From Corythucha ciliata (Eukaryota; Arthropoda; Insecta; Hemiptera; Tingidae), in contig CM075943.1 of the NCBI GenBank assembly GCA_038030265.1, positions 34,782,001 to 34,846,000 on the forward strand: a DNA stretch of 64,000 bases, in the 5' to 3' direction. The notes under the pieces were generated by a model that was not told the origin of the DNA, did not search any database, and saw nothing but the letters and a program-made list of their open reading frames with translations. The stretch's first letter is position 1. Every line of letters begins with the position of its first letter. This document shows, in pieces, positions 14,659-26,379 of this stretch. Made by a program: the position numbers and the translations under genes.

Positions 14659-17600
14659 ATTTGGATAAGAAGTCTGTTAATAACGAATCAATACACCAAA
14701 GTCATATGGATTACAAGTCGCGTCGCTTTTCATAAGACACAGTCCTGAAGCATTTTGGGAAAATCGATCCCGATAGATGCCTCTGCAATTCTTATTTTAT
14801 TCAATTACGAACAAGCTTTCATGAAAGGGCGTAGGTTTTTAACTTTTCCCTGGAGCGCTTCTGCTCTCAAATTTGTTAAAAATTTGTAATTATCACTTTG
14901 TTTCATTATGTACAGTAGATGCGGTTTAAACACCTTGGAATACCTTGATCGGACATGTAAACTCGTCTCGGCCCTTGACCATTTTTATGCAGGATGTTCC
15001 GAATCAAGCACGGACTTTGTGGATGAAAGTAGACCTTGGGGCCTATTCTTTAACAACAAGCAATATTTTTTTCGCCAGCCATGTGTTTATTTCATTCATT
15101 TGTTTGAAGAAAATCAATGAAATAAACATATGACTTCGAAAAAGCTGTTGCTTCGGAGTTAGAGAATAAGCCCCCTTATTTGCAATCGAAAATGCCAAGT
15201 ACATCATAGCCCGAAACTCAATTGATTCTGAGATCTGATTTTCCAAACGTTTTAAAATGCATATATCTCTTTTCTTAGTCTAGTGCGACTTGTCGCTTCC
15301 AAACGAACACCTGGGAGCTGGGGCACTTCTTTTCATTGATGAGTAAAAGGCAAATGGCTTATATGGGGGCCGCAAACCAAGAATCGTACTTTTTTTTTTT
15401 ACATTTTTTGGAAAATCAATAATTATGAAAATAAATTATTGTTTGATGCTTTGGGACGTTTTTTCATGGGTGATTGGTGGGTTTAATTTTGAAAAATAAA
15501 ACGTAGACAGATCATAAAGAAAAATAAGGTACATTTCTGTTATTTAGGCTCTTATAACTTAAAATAATGATTATTCTCTTCAAAATCGCTTGTTTTGACC
15601 TGAAAAATTTGAACAAGTTTTGTGATTTGTTTTTAGACAAATGGGGACTGATTTTTTTTGAAAAAAAAAAAAAAAATCCCCGATTTGCACGACTTAGAGC
15701 CGCATTTGAGGCCACATAAAATAGTTCATATCCACCGCAAATGGCTAATCCTGACAGGAAATAGTGTGCTATTTCCGAATTCATCACCAAAAGTTGCAAA
15801 AATGCAAATTGAAAGCGATTTTCTCGCAGTTAGTTGAAAAAATTGATGTAAGTAAGCCATGAAAAAGCGTTTGAAAAATCACATCTCGAAGGATTTTTAT
15901 TTTCGGACCGTGGTATAGGTAGGGTGTTTTCGGTCGCAAATGATGTCTATTTTCACCAAATTTTTTTGTCACACTTATTTCCTTCCACCCTGTATAATTA
16001 CTATTTTTAATTTCAATTTTAGAGAAATGTGCTGCAGTAACTTAAAAAAAAATATGTATTAGACCACGTTCATAAGTTCTGCATGTGCCAAGCGCCTGTG
16101 GAGTCTATGCAACCAAACCAATTTATTCCCTAGAAAAATAAAGCATTTTCATAGGTTTCACAGGCTCCACACTTCCACAGGCGCACGTCCAGACTTCCAC
16201 AGACAGTTTGTAAACGGGGTTTTTACAACCAGGAAACTTAGACTTATTACTATACAAAAAATGTCATGTTCTGACAATAATAAGTAGGTAACTAGTTATT
16301 AAAATTCATTCAAGATTCCTTAAATAAATAAAAAAACATTTAATTTGTTTAATAAATTAATTAGACTGATATCCGGACGACGATGGAAGGGCATAGCCCA
16401 ACACGATTCGAGTTTCAAGAAAAAAAAAATGGCTCCACGGCGGAATTTGAACCCACAACCTCTGGATTACCAATCCAGCACGCTGCCATTTGCGCCACGG
16501 AGACGCCTATGGGATTCGTACTCCGAGGGGTAAGCTAAGCCGAACCCCACCCAGGTCCATTGTTTCTCGAAACTCTAGGCGCTTCTCCTGATCGGTAAAC
16601 CACGCCGAATTTTTTCTTATCAATACCGGCGACAGATTTATTCATTATATCCATCTAACAACATCTAGATAAGATAAAATTCGGCGTGGTTTATCGATCA
16701 GGAGAAGCGCCTAGAGTTTCGAGAAACAATGGACCTGGGTGGGGTTCGGCTTAGCTTATCCCTTGGAGTACGACTCCCATAGGCGTCTCCGTGGCGCAAA
16801 TGGCAGCGTGCTGGACTGGTAATCCAGAGGTTGCGGGTTCAAATCCCGCCGTGGAGCCATTTTTTCTCGAAACTCGAATCGTGTTGGGCTATGCCCTTCC
16901 ATCGTCGTCCGGATAATATCAGTCTAATTAATTTATTAATTAAAATACCGGCGACAGATTTATTCATTATATCCATTTAATTTGTTGCAAAGGTAGCCCC
17001 CCCCCCCCTTTATCGTTAACCACGGGTGTTCCGGTTTGATGGGTCTACTAACTCGTTACTCTAATCATCCTTACAACACGCAGTGCTACTTCAGTACTTC
17101 AACCTGGTGTGCTTTGCAGCATTGATCCTGCGTCTTTCACAGCATTTAGTTTTAATGTTATGATCGTATTGACGAAATATTCGTTGAAACTGTAACGAAG
17201 GGACAAAAACACGATGAGAACAAGTAACGTCAGGAAGAAGAACGCACGATTTTACAGCTTCTTTGGTGGAGGTGGGGGGAATACGACTCTCCCACCCAGA
17301 AGAAGTAGCCTCAGTACGACCCTGATCTTCAAACTATATAATTTCTGCTCTGCAGTCCACAAAGGGCTAAAATAAAGGAACCATGTGAACTGAACTTGAA
17401 TAAAGTAAAGAACGCAGTGCTATCTTGTGGGATCAAAAATGAGAAATTTATTTGAGACCGCTGATTTAGGGCGGGAGGGGGTGGAGTGGTGCAACTTGTA
17501 ATCCACATGACTTTGCAATACACACTGGTTTCTCAATAACTGAAAACTCAGGCAGCTGGGGGACTTATCCAGCGCGAATATGAAGCCTGCAGGAGTCAAT

Positions 17601-20600
17601 GATACAATGATGCGCGCCCCTTGGGGCGCTGGAAAGCTGCCCAAGTACTCACTTCTGGATCAAGGGCTGGCTACGCCCCTGTCGCACATCCCCTTTCTAC
17701 TCATCCATTTATGTTACATACGTGCGAAATAGATTCCTCGGGTCACCTTTGAGGATTATTATTACTCACAGAACCTAATTTCGTGGGTCCTGCTTCCTCA
17801 AAAAGCCAATCCCATGGGTCTCACTCATTAAAAAAACGTAATTTGCTAGGTCTTTCAAGAAGGCCAACTCCCGGCTCTGCCTCTTACGAAGTCCAGTAGC
17901 GCTGCAACTGTGTGTTTCCTGTCACGAGTAGTAGCGCCGACACTATACCAAGGTGTAACAGCCGCTACACCTCTCTATGGGGTGGGTGGTCCGTGATTGA
18001 GAAGGGGATAAATATATGAAGTAAAAAAGAGGAAGACTTAAGTGTTGTCAAAACCAAAGAAGGAAGGCAGAACCGGTTCTCTGGTCAGACACTTACAGAA
18101 CAAAATTGACAGTTTTAACGTCGAAATTCAGTGCTTCGAGAATGAAATTTACAGTTTCCAGAACGAAATTGACCGTTTCCGGGACTAATAGCCATCATGA
18201 AATCGAGAACGAAATTGACAGTTTTGAACGGCGATAGTGATAGTTTCTAATTTTGTGGTACTCGACTGTTTGACGCTTCAAGGTATGGGATCTTTTGTTA
18301 TGTAGGAGGAAATTGAGCTTTTAAGTCAAAATTGTCGTCAGTTCCTGGGACAAACTTGACATACGTATATGTATATGTAAGACAAAATTGACAGTTTAAA
18401 GTACGTAAATCAGAGTTATAAATGTCGAAATTGACAGTTTCCAGGGTGATTGGCAGATTTGAAAACGAAACTGTCAATTTCGTCGCCAAACCCATCAATG
18501 CCGTCTATTTTTAAGGCACATACAGCAATGTTTGCCATTTTTTGGGTGCGAATAACCTGTAAGGCGCAAATTGTTTTCAGTTACTTTCATGTTCTCCTAG
18601 AGAATGGAAGTATGGTGTTCGAGAAAAAAATCGAGTACAAACTGACTTCATATTCTTGATGTACAACCTCAGAATTGGGTACCAATATACAGGGTGAATT
18701 TTTGGTAGTGTTGCAAAAAAAATAGGTAAAAACTGCATGGAAAATGGAATAAAACGCGACCTTTCCGAGCGTTATATCGTGCACCGTTTAGGAGATATGA
18801 TTTTTTTTGTAATTTCCCTTGAAATTTTGATTTTTTGGCAAAAGCTGTCAATTTGTCAGCTGTCACTTCATTAAAGTTCAAATGTGACCACACGTTCTGA
18901 AAGCTAGGAAAAGTATCTTTTAGATTGATGTTCGTGTCACTTTGCGTGAGAATACTGGAAACACTCTTTTTCGATGCTCAAAGTTGAAGGTTTCAAGGGT
19001 AGTTTCAAGGGAACTCTCTAAAACATGGCCCGTTTTATAAAAAATCGTGATGTTTCAAACGAAAATTAACCTTGAGAACAAACGATTGAAGTCAGAGCCT
19101 ATGATAAAAATATGTACTTCTAAATTCGATGGGAGCGTTTTAGAGATGCAATGACAATCCTACAACTCCGTGCCCATACTCGGGACAGACTTTCGGAATC
19201 TACAGCGACTCCCTCTCCAAGGTGTGCCAACTTCCGCCTTCGGTACTTCCAAAAATACGAAAAACTTAAGCGATTTTCAGTTATGTCGAATTCGGGGGAA
19301 CTAAAACGTCCGGATACACGTCTATTTTCTAATGGAGCGCTCTTTTTATTTAATCTAGACTAGACTATTAGAGTAAAGCTCAGAGTACAACACTAGGAGT
19401 ATTTTTTATTATTGAGTAATGTTATTTTCAAAATGACTTCCACCATTTCTAATGCACGCTCTTGCTCGCTTCCTCATCGCCCCAACAGTCACTTTGAAAG
19501 TCAGCATTTCCCGAAGATCGTGCACAGCTAAATTTATTCTTTCCCGCAATTCGTCTTCTGTGGCTATTGGTGTCTTATACACCTTCTCTTTGAGGAATCC
19601 CCAGACGAAAAAATCCATTGGATTAAGGTCCGGGGATCTAGCAGGCCAAGTGACGATACCACCTCTTCCAATCCACGTAGGGTATACCTCACTCAGGTGT
19701 TGCCTTACTCTTATTGAGTAATGGGGTGGAGCGTCGTCATGCTGGAAAATCAGGGCTTCCCTAGTTTCTCCGTCGACTTGCTGGAGTAAACCTGGGAGAT
19801 CGTTTTGCAGGAAGTTCAAGTACGACTCTCCATTTAAATTTTGCTGGAACTCATGAGGGCCAATCAATTGATTCCCAACTAGCCCTGCCCACAAGTTAAT
19901 TTTGAATTTATGTTGAAAGGAGCATTCACGAGAAGCCATCGGATTTTCTTGTTCCCAACGATGAAGGTTGTGGGCATTGAAGACTCCTTCTCTCGTGAAG
20001 AGAGACTCGTCTGTCCATAAGATACGGCGCAAGAAATGAGGCTCCTCTATGTCGGAATTGAGCAGCCATCGGCAAAAATGGACTCTAGCAGGCAGATCTC
20101 CGGCCTCCAAACCTTGTACGGGGGTGAAGTGGTACGGGTAGAAGTCGTTATCATGCAGGACCCGTACCACTTTGGTTTGCGAAACTCCAACACGACGAGA
20201 AATGTCTCTGGTACTGACTGTTGCGTCATCCTCGACCATTTCCAGGATCACTTCATCCACTTCAACATCGTGACGATGTGCAGCTTCTGTCCTGTTCCTG
20301 GCGAAAGTAAAACTCTCCGTCAACCTTTGATGCACACGTATGAAAACCTGAGGACTAGGACACCGTCGGTCAGGATACCGACGCCTGTATTCCCTCTGAG
20401 CTGCTCTTGAATTACCGACGCAAAATCCGTAAACAAAATGAATACCCGCATATTCGCGTGAAGAGAAAATTTTGTACGGGTAAATTTTCGCTGCACAAGA
20501 CAAAAACACTACTGGCTTTTCATCACATTGTGTGTTACTCGAGTCGCTTAAAAAAAGGGGCAACTTGCGAGATTTTTCTGAGTCAATGGGCCAGAATAAG

Positions 20601-23600
20601 CTTGAATTTTCGCATCTAAGACAAATGCAGACTTTAAAGTGACCACCGCGAGTTCGCGGAAGCCATTTTGAAAATAGCATGAGTCATTACTCGTTAATGA
20701 AAAATACTCCTAGTGTCGTACTCTTAGCTTTACTCCACTAATCTAGTCTCGATTAAAGAAATAGGGTGCTCCAATGGTAAAGAGACGTGTGTCCGAAATT
20801 TTCGGTTCCACATCAACTGAAAATCGCTTCAGTTTTTCGTAATTTTTTGGAGTACCAGAGGCGGAAGTTCACAAACCTTGAGAGAGAGTCGCTGCAGATT
20901 CCAAAAATCTGTCCCGAGTAAGGGCACGAAGTTGTAGGATTGTCATTGCATCTCTAAACCACTCCCATAGAAAACTAAAATCAATCTTGCCGCCTAGTAA
21001 TTTAGAAGTACTTATTTTTATCATAGGCTCTGACTTCAATCGTTTGTTCTCAAGGTTAATTTTCGTTTGAAACATCACGATTTTTTATAAAACGGGCCAT
21101 GTTTTAGAGAGTTCCGGACGACTAAAACGCCCCATACACTATGCGATTGCCTGCAGGCCGTCGCCTCAAGAGGCGACCGTCCGGCCAAAATCGACGGGTA
21201 TCATACACTGTCAGTCAACGATCTCACGTCCGATCCTAGCCGGTCCTACGGCCACACACCTTCAGTTTTCACGGACTGCAGTTGGACTGCAGTCCATGGC
21301 CTTCAGATTAACTGAAAATGTGTGGGTAACCCCGATTGACGGCCTCACGATTGCCTTCAGTTAAACTGACAGTGTATGGGGCGCTTAATTCAAAAAAGTG
21401 AGGGTTCATTAGAAAGCTTATATCATACGCAAGTTTTTGTGATAGCTTGCAGGTGTGAAAAAAAAAAAAAAAAAAAAAAAAAAAACGGTGGGAGGGGGAA
21501 ATTTTCAGAAATCTGTCAAAAAAAAACTACCCTTGAAACCTTCAACTTTGAGCACCGAAAAAGAGTGTTTCCAGTATTCTCACGCAAAGTGACACGAACG
21601 ATACTTTTCCTAGCTTTCAGCACATGTGGTCACATTTGAACTTTAATGAAGTGACAGCTGACAAATTGACAGCTTTTGCCAAAAAATCAAAATTTCAAGG
21701 GAAATTACAAAAAAAAAAATCATATCTCCTAAACGGTGCACGATATAACGCTCGGAAAGGTCGCGCTTTATTCCATTTTCCATGCGGTTTTTGCCTATTT
21801 TTTTTGCAACACTACCAAAAATTCACCCTGTATATTGGTACCCAATTCTGAGGTTGTACATCAAGAATATGAAGTCAGTTTGTACTCGATTTTTTTCTCG
21901 AACACCATACTTCCATTCTCTAGGGGAACATGAAAGTAACTGAAAACAATTTGCGCCTTACAGGTTATTCGCACCCAAAAAATGGCAAACATTGCTGTAT
22001 GTGCCTTAAAAATAGACGGCATTGATGGGTTTGGCGACGAAATTGACAGTTTCGTTTTCAAATCTGCCAATCACCCTGGAAACTGTCAATTTCGACATTT
22101 ATAACTCTGATTTACGTACTTTAAACTGTCAATTTTGTCTTACATATGTATACATATACGTATGTCAAGTTAGATACATATACGTATCTCCTAAACGGTG
22201 CACGATATAACGCTCGGAAAGGTCGCGTTTTAATCCATTTTCAATGTAGTTCAATGACTCGAATAGTCCGGCTAGCTATTCGTCGGGCCGAACGGTTAGT
22301 TTGCCTTTTTCAGGTCGTGAGTTGTCACTTTGGTTATTTTAGAAGCGCGAATCGTCAGTTTTGCCTTTTTGAGGTGCGAATTGCTGGTTATTTGTAGGTC
22401 ATAAATTGTCAGTTTAGCCATTTTCAAGGTGTGAGTCATTATTTTAAGCATTTCTAAGGCGAGAGTCGTCATTTGTGCCATTTCTAGGGCGTGAATAGTC
22501 CGTTTGACTATTTCCAGAGGACGAATCGTCAGTAAAGTCAATTTTAGGGTGCGAACGGTTAGTTTAGCCATTTATAAGGCACGAATCGCCAGATTTGGTG
22601 GTTTTGCCATTTTAGGACACGAATGGTCATTTTTCGAGCGTGAATTGCCAGTTTGACAATTGTCAAAGCACCCACCTTAATTGTCAGTTTAGCCATTTTA
22701 AAGTAGCAAATCGTCAGTTTTACTGTTTTTAGCTGTCAATTTAACTGTTAAATGTTAAATCGTGTGTTTAACTGTATTTAGCCATTTCTAGTAGAGCGAA
22801 GCGCAAATAGTCCATGAAAACGAACGTACGGTCATTTTTTGGGCGCATCTGGACCTTGCCGGAAACAACGAGTAGGGATCTCGAATGTGAAGTGAACAGA
22901 CATTGGTTGGGGGAGGGGGGCTAGCCACGGGGCTACGTCCCCAGAACAAGTGTATAATGTGAAGAAGAAATAGCTAGTTGAGTTGTTACTCAGTTGTTAT
23001 TGTATGATGTTAAAAAAGTGTATAAAAAAAATTGGGTGTAGATCAGTCAGTTTAGCCACTTTCAAGTGTCGAATCGTCCCTGACGCTTTGCAAAGGGCAC
23101 GAATGACCATTTTGACGAATGAAATTTGGGGGGCGTTTAGGGTTTTTGGTTATTTTATGAGGGTATGAATTGTCAGTTTAGCCATTTTCAATGGTGTGCG
23201 GAATTGTCTATTTGGCCATTTCCCACCCACATGAGCATCACGAGAGGTAAGTGGGACCTTTTTCCAGAATTCTGCTACACCACATTGAAATCTTTTCGGC
23301 GCCACTGATCGCGAGGGCGCGTGCCCCCTTACACTCCGTTATACGTTATGTAAACGGACGGCAATGGGTTCTAAGTTCCTTGAGAAAAATGACACTTACA
23401 GGAGCCTGTAGTTACTTTTTGGGCTAAATTAATATTTAATTTTCGATTGAAGTAATTCAAACTTTTGATTGATTCCTGTCGAAACGTCACACGTGCGCTT
23501 TTGATTGCTGTACCAAGACGCCAGTATCATGATATTAAATTAAAACTAAGTTAATGGGAAGCATGGAATTGGATGGATCGATATACATATTTCAAGACAA

Positions 23601-26347
23601 AAATAATAAGAAGAACAGTTTATCAAGGGCGTTTTTCGGTTCAGTACTCCTAATTTAGTTCTAAGGTTCTTCATACTCCACGGAATTCATTCGGATGATT
23701 TTCCTATAGATTTTACCGTAAGTAATAAGAATTTCACAATTCCCTAATTTCAAAAGAGGAGTGTCAGGGGTGAGAGGAGGGCAGAAGCTTTTAGATAGTC
23801 GGAACTGTAAGGGGCGAGGAAATATATTTATTGAGTCTCAGAAACCAATAAAAGAAGATCAAATCGCTTAAATCACAAAGGTAATATTCTGAATAAATAA
23901 GGTGCTAGCAGAGCGTGAAGGATGATTTATTTCTCTTTGGCAATTAACTTCGGGAAGAAGAAAAAGCGGAAAGTGGAATTTAGTTGTTCCTCTCGTTCAA
24001 ATGCCTATGAGAAGTGAAATTATTGAGTTTCCTGGTGTAATCGAAACACCCAGTGACCCCCCCCCCTCACCTGATCACTTCAGGTCGATTTGTAATCCAT
24101 AAAAAATGGATAATGCGGTCCGTAACGAAGTGCACTCCAGTTTCATTAGCTTTTGAAATTCTATCCACGTACTAGGTCCGGCTACCCAAGATGAGAAGAG
24201 GAATCGAGTGGAAGAGCTTTTTCGACCACAATGCCAGCCCTTTGCTTCTTGAACTTATGCTCCTGACTCCTCCTCCTCACATCTCACCCACGACCTCTCA
24301 CATGGTCCAAACAACCCTTCCGACGTTATATCCTTGCATCGTGTAAAAGTTTAATGATGATACAAAACTTTCCAGAGTAATTCTTTAGAACAACAAGAAT
24401 TCCACTTTGAAATTCCAGTCATGGGCTGTACATGTAAATTTTGGGTGCAGTGAAGCACGTGAAATGGAAGATTAATTGGTTCTAGGGGTAGGTAGAAATG
24501 AAGTTTTTTGAGACAAAAAAAAAAGAGGGTGAGCTTAAAACAACGCTCGAATCTCTGTCTCTCTCACTTTCCAGCTCTGTTCAAAGCAAACCCCAAAACT
24601 CGTCAGAGTGGAGTGCGAGAATGGAGCAAGTTGGGCAAAACCTCTGAACAGTATTCACCACATTGTTTACAAGTTAGGAATGTATCTCTTGTGTTATACA
24701 CCGTTATTGTTGCTTTTTCGCTTTTGAATTCAGGTCTTAGTTGAACTCGCGAGCCTTCTCGCTTCAGTTGCTGAGTGATGGCAATTATCCGGTCTATTTG
24801 CTTTTAACAAAACTGTTTGTGATTCAAATTGGCCGGGAAAGAGAAAGAGAGCGAACGAGTTAGGTCTTCTGAGAGGAAATAAAAGTCAACGTTATGCAAA
24901 AACCCTCAACAACTATGGGTCTTGTTGGAGGGGTTCGACGTTTCTTTCTTCGATTTTACTAGGGAGGATGTTAGGCTATTACAATAATTATTGCCACCAT
25001 CATTTCTAGTTTCTAGCATGTATTTAGAATTCTTGGTTGCTGTCTATTAACTGAACTCAAATAATGGCGTAATAGAGGTACAATTAGATGCAAACTAATG
25101 CAGGAAGGGGAGAGGTTGACCAGTCAAAGGCTTCTTTAGCCATGTGACACAAAGAAGATGAAATAGTCACTGTTATACGACCCCCGCCCACAACATCCAC
25201 TCCATGGCCACATCATGCCTTGTCATCATGTAGAACCGTACAAGAGATTAAACAGAAAAAATGGGGGGGGGGGATTATACTTCTTTTCGGAGGGATGGAT
25301 GGTTAAGCAAAGTGGTTCTGTACTAAGAGAAGCAAATACAATGACCGCTATGGTTCATCTTCATTACCAGCGAAAAGCTAAACCTCTCCTATTTTCATCA
25401 AGCAGGAAGGAGAGAGAGAATGTGGGAGAGAGAAAAAAAATTAAAACAATATTCTTGCTCAAAGCAGGGCCGTTGTTATACGCTTCATTTATTCGAAATG
25501 AATTTAATTTACCCACTCACTCTTTCTCTTCATTATCTTCCTTCATGTCTTTGTTAGTTTGTAGTCGGGAGCCCCTACAAAATTTCCCCCAATAATTAAC
25601 ATCTCGTATATGCCAGTCACATCATGATTATAACTCAAAATTCCTGAGAAATCTGAGTTCCCTAAGCATTTGTCTGTTTTTTACATTACTTTGACGAAAA
25701 TAAGTGAATCGCTGTGGATGCTTCAGTCTTGGTGAAAAGGTAAAGTTATGAAATATTTCGGATACGGAAGTTGCCGTGTTAGACGAGACAGCAATTATGA
25801 GTAATATTTTTGCATGCAAAAAACTGTAGCCGTACGAGCCTACATTTTCTGTCTTCCTTCGTTGAGGTGCGTTAAAAACGAACCGGTTTCGGCTACTCGC
25901 CTTCTTCAGCGTCTGGAAGTACAACTGATGGCGAGCAGCCGAAACCGGTTCGTTTTTAACGCACGTCAACGAGGGAAGACCGACAATGTAGGCTCCTACG
26001 GCTACAGCTTTTCACATGCACGCCTGCATGAAGCCTCAGGTACGGAGCACAGGGCTAAAAGTTGTATTTTGCACATCACCTGCAACATTTCCTCTCCAAG
26101 TTTTCGGACAGAATACGTCAGTTTTTGTTCAAAATCGGTAATTTTGTGACATGACTTGATTTCCACCTTAATCCAAGACTAGATCGAACACGTAAAATTG
26201 TTTTAAGGATGAGCCAATCCCACTAAATTGATTTTTAACGGGTCAACCCAATGAAATTTGCTTTTAAGAAGGAGCGACGGTCAAAATTGTGAAAAAACGC
26301 TATATTTCCCGTCATTGAGAAAGAACTATTTTCCACAGTACACATTG

Positions 26348-26379
<32 letters not shown>

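Larger units (their letters stand above)
16337..16986. mobile_element. Palindromic tRNA-bearing insertion with 13-bp flanking repeats
   Basis: Arms of about 277 bp (16,345-16,622 and 16,668-16,944) are inverted copies, each carrying a tRNA-like sequence. CATTTAATTTGTT flanks the whole structure at 16,337-16,349 and 16,974-16,986, as expected for a target duplication. A 32-bp segment starting ATACCGGCGACAG occurs both in the loop and after the right arm. This looks like a head-to-head insertion of a tRNA-derived retroelement or an inverted duplication before insertion. Confidence 0.65.
18354..22170 (-). mobile_element. Tc1/mariner-type element within kilobase-long inverted repeats
   Basis: The left arm (18,354 to about 19,445) and right arm (about 20,655-22,170) are inverted copies. 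The right arm is longer because of extra sequence at 21,114-21,522, including a MITE. A single transposase gene occupies the centre, and both its ends run into the arms. Inside the arms, TA followed by CAGGGTGAATTTTT occurs at 18,688 and its mirror ends at 21,832, a typical terminus with a TA target. The conserved inversion nevertheless extends about 330 bp further outward on both sides. Thus either the true ends are the outer ones or the element and its flank were duplicated as a palindrome. Confidence 0.8.

Noticed and set aside
25812..26149. Overlapping open frames of 111-113 codons on opposite strands
   Set aside because: Both are produced by the palindromic MITE; they mirror each other and have no domain or codon signal.
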